Source: Xestospongia muta (taxonomy: Eukaryota > Porifera > Demospongiae > Haplosclerida > Petrosiidae). Taken from it: a stretch of 64,000 nt of DNA. Positions 47,621 through 58,612 of this stretch are shown in pieces. The DNA lies in contig OY848917.1 in NCBI GenBank assembly GCA_963693285.1, forward strand, positions 10,230,192 through 10,294,191, given 5' to 3'. The notes beneath the pieces are model-generated. The model saw nothing but the letters and a program-made list of their open reading frames with translations. It had not been told where the DNA came from and ran no database searches. The position numbers and the translations under genes were made by a program. The number at the start of each line of letters is the position of its first letter. Position 1 is the first letter of the stretch.

Positions 47621-49228
47621 CTATATGGTCAATCAAAATGCAAATTGTATATGATTCAATTATTTAAAATAATAAAGTTTCCTTATTATACAAATCAAAA
47701 TCTACTCAACTAATCCAAAGTAAGCATGCACTATATATCTTTGTCATTAATAATGTATGTTATTGTAGCTTTAAGTTGCTTAGCTAGTTGTGAAAACGTA
47801 TGTGAGGTTCTGTTTGAAGTGGTAGCACTCTGTATCCTTAAGTGTGTAGTTTATATTATATAATATTTTCCCAGTTGTCCTACAAGGTTAATTGAGAACT
47901 GCTTTAAAAAGCAAAATATATACATCTTTACTCGCTACCTTGTATAAACACATTAGTACAAATAATTAACATACTATGACAAAACGACTAACTCATAGTC
48001 TAGTGACCTATCAAAACAATATATCTTATCATGATCTGATATCAATACTATGGATTTACTCTACTCAAAATAATGTGATAGATTATAGTTCATAGCTCAG
48101 CTACAATACTTTGTATACTAGAGTCTTATATATTTGTAATACTGTTAGCATATTTAGTAAGTAATGGTATTATTTAGTTACATGATAGGTCGGACAAGAC
48201 ATAGGAATGCTATGCACAATTTTTCAATTCATTCCAATTAATGACCTTGCAAATCTGTTATCAACTCAGGATCTGTTTTACTGACTTTATACTAATCACT
48301 CATTTTTATAAAATAATAATATTTCATAATCATTCAATCAAAAATCTACTAAACTGATGCAAAGCATATAAGCATACAATACATATTTCCTTTTTTAAAT
48401 TAAACTTATATCTTTGTCAGTATCAAGTAAACTCAAAATCCAAACCTAATAAAAAAGTACAAACTATTAATCTATTAATTTTGTCATTAATAATGTGTGC
48501 AATAGTAGATCTAAATTGCTTAGCTGCATAGTTGTAGAAAGTACATGAGGTTCTGTTAAAAGTAGTAGCACTTTGTGTACTTATGTCTGGTGTGTACTTT
48601 ATCATTTATAATGTTTCTCCAAGTGTCCTGCTAGCTTGAGAACTGCTATTATAAGCATCATATCTTCATCTCTACTCACTTAAGATAATCATCCATTGTC
48701 AAAACCACTAGCTCATACTCTAGTGAAATATCAAAATGATATCTTTTATCACCACCTACTATCAATACTATGGACTTACTCTACTCAAAAAAGGGATGAT
48801 CCTCAACTCTATATAATTCACTGATTTTATCGCTACTACGTGATGACAAGCTATCAGATGACACGATGCATTGTACAAAATATATGTATATACAACATCA
48901 TCAAAATCGTTGTTATCGTTATTAATTGACTCAATTAACAAATAAAACTGTTATCTATAATTATAGGTACTGAAGCTAAGTGAGATAGTCAAACTTCAGA
49001 CTTGGTCCAATAGGACAGTCTCAACCTCAGACCACATTCTTTAACGTCTAATTATTATGTTTAGGAAGTAAGGACCAATTTGTTACTCCCGGACTGTCCA
49101 ACTGGGTTTGGCGCACTTAGTACGAGTAATTAACTTTACAGTACTACCGGTAACTATAAAGATACCTGCAGTAAGCTAACACAAATTCTTTCATTAATGT
49201 ATTATTTTATTGTACACAAGAAACTCAC
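47621..49228 (-). other. Copy C intron 1 with internal tandem duplication
   Basis: A 1608-bp intron. About 47690-48100 and 48340-48800 are diverged copies of each other, sharing ttttgtcattaataatgt-type, ttgcttagct and gaggttctgtt blocks. The region near exon 1 (49010-49145) keeps the element conserved in A and B, with aggacagtc and ggactgtcc. Confidence 0.65.
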
Positions 49229-49298
49229 CATAAGCGGGACATATTGAAGACCCAAACAAAATCGCAAGAGCAAGGAGTGAGTAAAGATACTGGGCCAT
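49229..49298 (-). other. Copy C exon 1: signal peptide
   Basis: ATG at 49298 starts MAQYLYSLLALAILFGSSI.., diverged from A and B but with the same length (70 bp), donor (ATG|GTGAGT) and phase. Confidence 0.85.
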
Positions 49299-51273
49299 TG
49301 TTCCTACGACGTAAAGCAAGGAAGCACAAATTATCGTTCACCATCAAAAACCAGTCACGTCCCAACGAACCGTGATAAACACGTTTATGTATCACTAGTG
49401 TTGTGTAACAAAACAATGCCCAAAACTACGGAAGCCGCAAAAGGACATTGCTATTTCTATTTCCAATATCTACCGCGCACTTCTAATTAAAGGTGTTAAT
49501 AATTAAAGTTAATTAGATTCTAATATACAACCAAATTCAGGAACCCAACCCAACTGAAAACATCTCGCTGACCCTCGATTTTAAGAGACGGCTCGTGGTA
49601 CTCTCTCTGTCCGCGTTTTAATAAGTAACAGAAAAGTGTAGAAATGGCCAAAAATGGAATTATGAATAATAAATTGAAACTCATCAACTGGGTTGTTAAT
49701 TGGAATTTTTTAATTCGCAAAGGTGAGTGCAAGATATAGCAAATAGGAATTGAAATGTCCATCTGCGGCTTCCGTCCAAAAAATCAAAGTTTGGTGGAGT
49801 TGAGCGCTCTATGTCGTCGTTAGCGAAAAAGTAAATGAAATATACGTTGATACGTATTCCGTCTAATTATAATATAATTTATTTCCGTTAGTCGCTTTTT
49901 TACTGCAGCAAAAAGAGGCAGCCACCAACACCTGTAAAATGTAGGTATATATTAGTTACTAGGCATTAATACATGTGGTCTGACAACAGGAGGAACTAGC
50001 AGTACTACTAGTAGTAGAGGATATTGTTGACAATATCAATGTAAGTCAGAACACTTTATATATAAGCAGAAAAAATGAATAGACTTGTTTGTAAGGTCAG
50101 GCAATCAGATCATGTGATAGCTTTGATAATGATATCATGGATTGTCACTAATTCAGGTGTCCTTTATAAGTTCTTCACCATCAAGTATTTTAGGACATTT
50201 CTAGCAGTTACAATTAATTAACCATCAAAATACACAACACAAATAAATTGCCATGTAACAATTATAATTTAATTCAGCAACTTAAAGTGAATACTCAGAG
50301 TTACAGGACATTGATTTAGTTAAATGTTTACTAAAGTAGCTAAGTATATTAATAGCATGGATGTCTGTGTGTGTTAATAGGTTGGTACTTGATTTGTATC
50401 AAAGGAGTACCCCGAGACCTAACAATAAAGTCTGTGATAACTATTATCATCACTAACTGTCTTGTAAGTGCATCGAAAAAACATAGTATCTTACAACAAA
50501 CACAACAAGTAGTAGTTCTCACATCCAGGAGAATCTCAACCATCTCAGATGGATTACTGATATTCAATATGTATCAATAAGTAAAATTATTTCCCAGCTC
50601 TCAGTAGTACTAGTAATAAATTACACTAAAAACGATATAGTATGGTTAATGTAAGAACTGCCACTATATTACAGCAGGGGCAGCAATCATCTGAGATAAA
50701 TATTTAATAATGATATTCAAATAGTATAAAATGAAGTGAATGAACAAACTAATACAAATAGATCTCACGTGATCCAAAATGACTGCCTGACAGACTTTGC
50801 CTAACAGATAGTAGACATCTCAGAAGAAAATATTCTTGTTCAGCCAAAAACAATGGTATTACTATAAATTGATTAGAACTGTATATTGGTACATATTATT
50901 ATAATTGAAAGCAAATTACTACGTTGTAATTGTAAAGTGTGTGATGAATTGACTCAGTTATAGTTAATAACTTTATTTGAGTATAAACACATCAACATTT
51001 GACATAGCACAAAACTCAGTAATATTCCAAAGATTCAAACAATAACCTAGCATGGACATTTTATAGAGTAATTGCAAGATAATAATATTAATAAGTATAT
51101 ACAACACAATAATCAAATAATAATACAGTACAAAGTGTTACTAAAAATATATACATTGTGTAAAAATGTCAAAAATTCTATAGAATATTTGTATATGAAA
51201 GCATGTGGTAAAGTAATCAAAACCTATAACGGTACATGAGCAACTATATCCTAGTGGGTATATTTGTGCATGG
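49299..51273. other. 5' flank of copy C and spacer
   Basis: 49299-50060 is unlike the 5' flanks of A and B and has no TATAAATA near the ATG. From about 50060 to 51180 it matches the flank of copy B (37930-38900). No gene is supported. Confidence 0.6.
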
Positions 51274-51275
51274 GT

Positions 51276-51317
<42 letters not shown>
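51274..51317. repeat. (GT)n microsatellite
   Basis: About 20 GT units, almost uninterrupted. It sits just beyond the stop codon of the inverted pseudogene fragment, next to a rearrangement breakpoint. Confidence 0.95.
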
Positions 51318-51320
<3 letters not shown>

Positions 51321-51324
51321 GTTA

Positions 51325-51470
51325 TCATTTGATGTAAAGTTCAACAAGGTCAAAAGGAGTGCCTGAACTGTAATCAGATGATCATTGTAACCACATATAA
51401 TCAACTCTATATCATCACTATCTGTCTCATTTAGTGTTTTGACAAACCAGGGCATCTTTGCATTCAACAT
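51325..51470 (-). pseudogene. C-terminal fragment of a sponge extracellular-domain gene (inverted)
   Basis: The minus strand encodes KMPWFVKTLNET followed by DSDDIELIICG, then in another frame GTPFDLVELYIK and a stop. I recognise this as the end of an extracellular domain common in predicted sponge and cnidarian secreted or collagen-like proteins (pattern PWF..L...T.DDIE...C, then LE-Y). It would follow directly on the plus-strand fragment at 51553-52106, but lies on the opposite strand. Confidence 0.6.
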
Positions 51471-51552
51471 TTCATTTAGTCAATTGCATGACATATATCC
51501 TACTACTCCTCAGGTTATTATAAGATTTTGTTATCTAAAGATAGTCAGGTTT

Positions 51553-52106
51553 AAATGTACTGTGATATAGAGGGTAGTAACCGTAATGGAGAGGGAGGCT
51601 GGATAAGAGTAGCATTTGTTAGCATGAGTGAACCTGGTTCAACATCATTGATACCAAATTGTGTTGAAAGATAATCATCATAATGGAATTGTAAATCTAC
51701 TTTCTTTTCTACCTATGGCCACAACATACCAAAGTGTGTGATCGAGTGAGAGGATACCATATGGATATCCTTTTGCCTTTTATTGTTATATTAACAACAA
51801 CAATTATATTTGAAATAAAGACAATTGGAATGACTTTTACTTACAGTAGCAATCCTGATAAACATATATGGAGTATGGACTTATGTTGGAAGAAACCATG
51901 AAGATTATAGAATATTTTCATGTCCCTGTCCCTCTATTATTGGCAGTCCGTGCTATGCTATGCTATTTGTTGGTAATAAATACTACTGTGAATCAACACT
52001 TGATGTAACTGGTAGCTGGAGTACTATATATCCTAATGATCCTCACTGGGATGGTCAGGACTGTCTGCGACTTGAGACTACCTGTTGTACTTCTCCTAAA
52101 ACATGA
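51553..52106 (+). pseudogene. N-terminal part of the same extracellular-domain gene, decayed
   Basis: The plus strand gives MYCDIEGSNRNGEGGWIRVAF (one residue dropped here: start M, then YCDIEGS..GGWIRVAF), then degraded sequence with FFSTYGHN. From about 51868 come IYGVWTYVGRNHEDYRIFSC, then after a shift in a tgcta repeat (51950-51965) GNKYYCESTLDVTGSW and IYPNDPHWDGQDC...CCTSP, ending in a stop at 52106. The expected next residues (PWF...) lie on the minus strand at 51325-51470. Several stops make this a pseudogene. Confidence 0.6.
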
Positions 52107-54349
52107 AGTGGAGGCATTGATGGACATAAAATGTAGGTTCCATAGTCTCTTTTATCTTCTATTTCCAATCTTTTTCCTCCATTGGAGGGATGACAACAAA
52201 TTTTCAAATATAACAAGTGTTGTTGATGACCACTACCATCATAATCAGCCATACAATAAAATGATCCCCAACTGAGCAGGTCATAAAGAGAGCAATAGAG
52301 ATATAATTAAATGACTGGTGAGAACACATTTAATACAGCAAAAAGGACTGATACTACTCTACTTCTGAGTTGGATAATATCTTGGTAAATAATATGTTCA
52401 AAATAAAAGTAAACTACTACTTTGTAGTTAAAAACAATCAGCATTATGTAAACTGTCACTAACAATCCTATAGTACATGTAATGTGAACAATGCAATGCC
52501 ATTTGTTTAATTGCAAGAATTTTCCTGTGCAGTGGTGTCCAATAAAACACGTAATTTATCGATTATAATGGAACATTAACAATCAGATTAGTTATCATTT
52601 ATGTAAGTGAAGTATGTGGAGAGCAAACAGTAAGCTTATAGATAAAATGCAGTAACTATATGCTTGAGTTATTTTATTGTAATCCCATCTCTTGCAATTT
52701 GAAAATTTTAAAAAATTGTCGTTACTATGATATTGTCATGTGAACAGGAATGGTCTATTATCTATGAAAGAAATTGTATGGCAGGTCTCATGTTTTAGTT
52801 TCCTGACACAAATAGCACACTACCAGAATTCTGATTGCCAAAACATGAGAGGGACATTTACATTACTGTTTAAAATGAGCTGTCAAGACAAGTGGAACAA
52901 ACATGATAACCATATTGTGTGTCTAATGAAAGTGAGCAATAACATTGTGGTTAGGTATGTAACTCAAGAAATATCTCAAATTTTCTAATATTTCTTAAAA
53001 CAGAGTGTAAGATAATTTCTATTAATTGACTAACTGCATTCAATAGATGTTCTGCTCTGTATAAAGCAGGAAAACACTGTGGATGACTGAAATGTTTCAT
53101 TATATTCATAACATGTTAATACAATGTTAGATAGTGTCTTCATTGTTTATCAGTGATTCACATAATGCATCATAGTATGTTATGAAGCAGTAGGTGCATG
53201 TCCTTGGTACTACCATAATGAGGTAGGATATCTATCATTATATTAAGTTCTAGACTAACAAACAACAATGGTACAATGGCCTAGGATTTTCCCTGACTAG
53301 TCATCTTTCTACCTATCTTCCTGTCTTCTTTGGTTAAGGTGTCTATCCCAGTTTCTCTCTCAAACATAGCCTCTTTGCTCCCACACAGCTTTTGATGTGC
53401 ATATCTTCCTGACTACTTTGGTCAAGACATCTAACATATATAGAGTAACGGACCAATAGTTGGATAACGGTTACATCTCGTGAACAACAGACTCCTGGAC
53501 GTTGATTATATATACACAGATAGGACTATACATATACTGCTTGCATAAAAAATTCCAGGCAATCTTTCAATACGTAGGTTATACAGCTAGAAAACCAACA
53601 CTGTCTGAACTTGGCGTTCTTTGGAGATTCCTATCAATCTTTGTCTGCAAGCTTCAAAATAGCCTTGAGATAAATAATCGTTTCCAAATTCCACAATATA
53701 AGCATTCCATCATTGCTCTTTAAGGCATCCAAACCAGAGCCTTGAAACTTTGTATATTCAAGAATACAAAGATGACAAAAAATGTGCATCACATGATCAA
53801 ATTCAGGACACACATGAGAGTGAACTGTGAGGTTGACTGTGAGCGTGTGGATAATTTATTTCCTTTTTCAAAGTAAGCAAACCGATAGAAGTATTTAAGC
53901 TTCGATTCCTTCATTTACATTCGACTCATTATGGCCCTGAGATGATCAATATAGCAGCACTGAATCAAATAATGATTTTCGCAGCTAAAAGAAAGAAGAT
54001 TGTGGAAAAGGAAGAGAAGATACAACTTTTACATTCAGATTAACTGGTGGTGAGAGGACCCTAAACTCTTATATATCTGCTATTAGGCATTGTGTAGTTC
54101 TTTTGACTCTTAGTTATAGTAGTTGTTAAATAAAATTCACTCCTCACTTCATTTAGTTAACTTTAATAGTTACCACTTCAATTAACAGTTTTTAGAGATT
54201 ACAGGATTAGACATTTTGGGATTAGACACTCTGGGATACATTTTTTAGAACGATGTACTACAGCTGCTATACAAGATAATAATATTGCTTTAAAAGTATT
54301 CATTTTCAATACATTTATTATAAAAAAAAGTCAAGATAAGAGATATACT
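52107..54349. other. Intergenic; includes an inverted relative of the 58-kb repeat
   Basis: No gene is supported. About 53300-53450 contains tttggttaaggtgtctatcc and cctctttgctcccacacagc, then ctactttggtcaagacatct: the reverse complement of the 58-kb repeat unit, diverged. Confidence 0.55.
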
Positions 54350-54690
54350 CTCCTACACCAAATGTCACTACCAACACACCTTATATTCAAATACTCCAAG
54401 GACAAACTCAAGATGGTGTATAAGGTACTCCTAAACCAGCTGATATACCTGGATGAGGAGGAACTGACAGTAAAGACGACAGTAAAGTGAACAAAGAAGA
54501 ACTTGAATAATAATCTCCAGGACCAAGAAATGGAGGTGTGGTCTTCACAAGATGGGTACCTACCACCTGTCCTACAACCAATGATATAGAATAACTCTAT
54601 AAAACTTAAGGAAGTTCTCAAGATCACTGTGGAGTTTCTAACCTATACACTTGGATCTGATATTATACTCTCTTCAGTTTGAGTTTGGCT
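54350..54690 (+). pseudogene. Decayed short-chain collagen copy
   Basis: The plus strand reads SPTPNVTTNTPYIQILQG, a degraded collagen stretch with stops, PGPRNGGVVFTRW and TTCPTTND. This is collinear with the start of exon 2 of the intact gene at 56961-57854, whose matching words are SPTPNVTTDTPYIQILQG and RNGGVVFTRWGRTTCPTTND. Gly-X-Y triplets are largely lost and several in-frame stops are present; similarity fades after about 54690. It lies on the opposite strand to the intact gene, about 2.3 kb away. Confidence 0.8.
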
Positions 54691-55931
54691 AGGAATAAGC
54701 TAAAGAGAAATGAGAAATGGTTTGCACTTTTCAATTGATCTTACAACTCTGAAAATTTTATACAGAAATTAGAGCACTAGCTGTTCAGTAAAATGATATA
54801 CTAATAGTCTAATCCTTAGTTTCTCGAGAATATTTTGTTTATTTAAAGTGATGCTTGCCACACTTTTATAGATGCCTTATTGGATTCTGATCTCCAATAA
54901 TCTGCTTTTGAGACCTTTTTCTTTTTGAAATAAAACTGCAAAAACTAATAATGTTTAGTTATTGTTCATCAAGGTAACATTCTCTTGAAATTTTTCAACT
55001 GTATACATACTCATTAAAGAGAATTCTTATGTGCTAAACAAAAATTAAGAGCAGAGTCTTGTTATCCATTTTGTAATTTCTGACCACTTGAGAGACTTAC
55101 TTTCTATGATAATGGTACTCCAACAGCATCAACGACTTAACTTTGTTGGGGAGGAATGTTATGTACTAACTAGAATTCATTTATGGTTTTTGTAATTATT
55201 GTATAACTTAGGGCATTAGGTCTTAAGGTTAAGTATTTTATTAAATATAGTCTAGCATCCAGAAAATTAGTTGTTGCTTCATCTTGTACCCATTGCATCA
55301 TTTAACCATTGTTATGACAATTCATCGTAGCACTGTTGAATCATTTTTATGTTTGTATCAATACCTGTACATCTTCCTTATATTTCATAATTATAATTTA
55401 TATTGATATCTAATTCAAGTTAACAAGATATCATGATAACTATGTAATAAGTTATTGAATAACATATATACAAATTATAATGTATCATTAAAAAATAGAC
55501 AAAAGAATAATTAACTGACTCCAAAGTTGCTGTATATTGCTGCTGCAACAAAGGTAAGTTTTTTTGCTGGATCATAACATAATATAAAAGTCTGTATAAC
55601 AGAAAATTAATAATAAATATATATTTTCACTGGAAACTTTTACTCTTTCTGACACAACTGTTTTTCAAAATACAAACTAATAATGCTTACCTTGCTTTGC
55701 TACATGTGGATGGCTAAGGAAATGATTATAGCCTTTGAAACAGTTATCCATTTATTCTTTACTGACATGTAGTTAGTTACCTTAGGATGTCTAACTTTGG
55801 GATGGCTGCAATAACATTTAAAATACACTTCTCATTGCATACAATGAAGGCCATAATAAAGGGCTTTGACTGGCCTGCAGGTGCTTATGGTATCAAGCTA
55901 TAAGGTATTAAGACACACCCAACATATAATA

Positions 55932-55936
<5 letters not shown>
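54691..55936. other. Intergenic, nothing recognised
   Basis: A+T-rich, without a convincing coding frame or repeat. Confidence 0.5.

Positions 55937-55970
<34 letters not shown>
55937..55970. repeat. (TA)n microsatellite
   Basis: About 17 uninterrupted TA units. Confidence 0.95.
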
Positions 55971-55974
<4 letters not shown>

Positions 55975-56960
55975 TAATATAGTTCATTTTTTAATAATGA
56001 ACATTACTCTTTGGTGTGACATTAATAAAATAGTTTTTTCTCTAGAAATCACAATTACCACACCTTGAATGATGAGGGATAATTTCAATATCCTAGCTAT
56101 ATATGTCACATGACTACTGTTGTAATTCTTGTCTAAGGAATTATTGCACTACAAGTATATCATGTGACTCTCTGGAGCTGTAACAATATGCTAATATGAC
56201 GTTTTGTATTGCCCCTTCATATATTGCGATGAGACTTGTGCAAATTTCTGCTCCCTCCACAACAAAGGTAGCCTCAAGTATTATGCCAATATTATCAACT
56301 AACTGCTCTTTGTTGTTATTGTGGTCTGATCAAATGTTAATCAACTAAATACAAATGTGCAATACAAATGTACAATAAATATATCAATAGTTAGAACAGA
56401 AAGTATTGTAGTACTACATATAACCTATTTATGAAAACTATATGATACTGTTAAAGTTGTTATGCAGTGAGAGTAGACAGAGTGTCTATGAATTTTTTAT
56501 ATCAAAAAATTATTTTTTTCTAAACTGAATTTTGGTCAAGTAATTTAAATTAGAATTCAGAAGTCAATAAAAAAACTGTGTATTAAATAATGATTTTCAA
56601 CTTATCAATTGGTTGTGGTATGGTTCTAAATGTTGCTTCAAATTCAATTATACTTAGACATTAAAATTAATGTAGAATTTACTTCGATACCTACATATAT
56701 AATTTGTAATAATTTTTAAAACTATTAGAAAATGTACTAACAACCACCATAATGTGGTTTGGCACTCATTGAGTATTTTATATTTAATAATTAATTATGT
56801 TCTAGAGTACATTCAGATAAGTTGTATTTAACAGATTGAACAAGGAAATGTAAATTTGTATTTTCAAAATACTTTACCATAAAGTACAAAGTACAAAAAT
56901 TACACAAAATCAAATCATGTGTCAAACTGTTTTGTCACAAATTTACTTTAACACAAGTTT
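55971..56960. other. 3' side of the collagen gene, nothing else recognised
   Basis: A+T-rich. The part next to 56961 must include the 3' UTR of the minus-strand collagen gene. No other feature is supported. Confidence 0.5.
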
Positions 56961-57854
56961 TCACTTGGTACACACCACGCAGGCTAGTTCTTTCTCCTTG
57001 TCATAAGGAGGACAGAGGAGACCATTACATTGAGCTTGAACATGGTAGAATAAAGCACCATCAGTGCTAGCAGCACTTCCTGGAATAGATTCAGCATCTT
57101 TATCAACACATTCATAGACAGCATTATGTTGGTGGTTGTATTTTTCAGCCATTAGATAACCTTGATATTCTGTGGTCCATGTTTTGGGACATGTAATCTT
57201 TGCTGGTATCATTAGATATGATATTCTAGTGGAAATATAACATACAACACAGGGAACATTGTGATCATGAAGTGGAGCTAAAGGACCATGATTGTAAGGT
57301 TGATACTCTGCTCCATAAATATAGGACTGGCTATCAGATATACCAGGTGTATAGGAGAGAAACTCAGGTTCATTAGGTAGACAAATGTAGTTAGCTCCAC
57401 CTCCATACTCATGATGACCACCCCCAGCAGCTTTCCCTTTGTAGAGTAATTCTGTATCATTGGTTGTAGGACAGGTGGTACGTCCCCATCTAGTAAAGAC
57501 TACACCTCCGTTTCTTGGTCCTGGAGGTCCTTGTTGTCCAGGTTTTCCCCTGTCCCCTTTCATTCCATTGTTGCCATCAGTACCATCTCTTCCAGGTTTA
57601 CCAGTTGGTCCAGGGGGACCTTGTATTCCATCACGACCATCACGTCCTTGTAGTATTTGAATATAAGGTGTGTCAGTTGTAACATTTGGTGTAGGAGAGG
57701 TGCATCTCCTATCTCGATTGGTTTCTATAATAAATGGTTTGGAATAGAATGTTCATTATTAAACCATGTCATCATTACCATGTACAGCAGCTGTAGTACA
57801 TTGTTCTACAGTAAATAAGAGGATAACCAACAATGACAGTATTTGCATCATCAT
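56961..57854 (-). CDS. Short-chain collagen, sponge C4-like (spongin-type), two exons
   Basis: Exon 1 at 57779-57854 encodes a signal peptide (MMMQILSLLVILLFTVEQ...). An intron with GTAATG donor and TTATAG acceptor separates it from exon 2 at 56961-57724. The total of 840 bp gives 279 residues. After an N-terminal Thr/Pro region come 15 Gly-X-Y triplets (GRDGRDGIQGPPGP...GPPGPR). A Cys-rich non-collagenous domain of about 180 residues follows: GGVVFTRWGRTTCPT, GGGANYICLP, NVPCVVCY, KITCPKTW, QCNGLLCPP, ending LACVVCTK. This domain is characteristic of sponge short-chain collagens, which are related to the type IV collagen C-terminal domain. The product is expected to be secreted into the matrix, where the Cys-rich domain would guide chain assembly. 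No damage is seen. Confidence 0.92.
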
Positions 57855-58009
57855 CTTGAGAGCCCGTCTAAGATAATTTGCTTAAAGTGCTCCAAAGTTT
57901 CTGAAAACTTTCATATATTTAAGTAGCTGCCTGATAGTTCTTTATATAGTCATCAGTTATTGACAACTTTGATCAAATTTTAGAGTGTAAACACATTTGT
58001 GCACAAAGA

Positions 58010-58600
58010 GGCCATTCCTTTATGGGTTTAATATAGGTTTATGGGTTGGATATCTTGACCAAAGTAGGCAAGAGGACAGATACATCAAAGGATAGGTGTG
58101 AGCAAAGAGGGTGTTAGTGAATGAGGCCATTCCCTTTTATGTTGGCTATCTTGACAAAAAGAGACCAGATAACAGATATGTCAAAGGCTGAGGTCAGAGA
58201 AAAGCTATTTTTAAATTCTATGATCAATTTTGCAATGTAAACATGTTTGTGAGTTAAAAGAACATTCCCTTATGGGTTGGATATGGTGACCAAAGTAGAC
58301 AGGAGGGCAGGTATGTCAAAGGCTGGGTGTGTACAAAGAAATTGTGAGTGATAGAAGTCATTCCCTTATGGGTTGGATATCTTGACCAAAGTAGGCAAGA
58401 GGACAGATACATCAAAGGATAGGTGTGAGCAAAGAGGGTGTTAGTGAATGAGGTGACCAAAGTAGACAGGAGGGCAGGTATGTCAAAGGCTGGGTGTGTA
58501 TAAAAAATTGTGAGTGATAGAAGTCATTCCCTTATGGGTTGGATAACTTGACCAAAGGAGAGGATAGGCATGTCTAAGGCTGAGGTTAGGGAAGGCCATC
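58010..58600. repeat. Minisatellite, unit about 95 bp, five or six degenerate copies
   Basis: The unit reads cattcccttatgggttggat, then cttgaccaaagtaggcaaga, gacagatacatcaaaggata and a gtgtgagcaaagag-type end. Copies begin near 58010, 58130, 58262, 58360, 58450 and 58525. The stretches 58042-58120 and 58370-58450 are almost identical although other copies lie between, which points to recent exchange inside the array. It lies about 200 bp upstream of the collagen gene. Confidence 0.85.
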
Positions 58601-58612
58601 CTCTATGATAAT

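Larger units (their letters stand above)
40851..49298 (-). pseudogene. SRCR receptor copy C: partly deleted and frameshifted
   Basis: A third paralogue in the same orientation, with a signal-peptide exon, about ten full SRCR domains plus a half domain, stalk, mini-exon, and TM/tail exon. Lesions: (1) module 4 is fused across a deletion so that one 68-bp exon joins linker to domain end, out of frame; (2) modules 1 and 3 are recombined into one hybrid and module 2 is absent; (3) the module 6 type II exon is 204 bp instead of 205, a 1-bp loss near 44340; (4) TAG at 40851 shortens the tail; (5) Trp to Gly in the module 8 RIWD motif. Many exons remain clean, so decay is recent, or some lesions are assembly errors. 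Confidence 0.82.

Noticed and set aside
51141..51274. A frame with a Thr-His repeat continuing the minus-strand pseudogene fragment
   Set aside because: The Thr-His run is the (GT)n microsatellite read in frame; the true domain end is in another frame and stops at 51325.
52740..52988. An 82-codon plus-strand frame
   Set aside because: No recognised motif, no supporting splice sites and no paralogue in the window.
57460..57660. A plus-strand Pro-rich frame
   Set aside because: It is the antisense of the collagen Gly-X-Y region; glycine and proline codons give proline and glycine on the other strand.
58010..58600. The 95-bp tandem units considered as a CRISPR array
   Set aside because: Units are contiguous and degenerate without unique spacers, and the DNA is eukaryotic.
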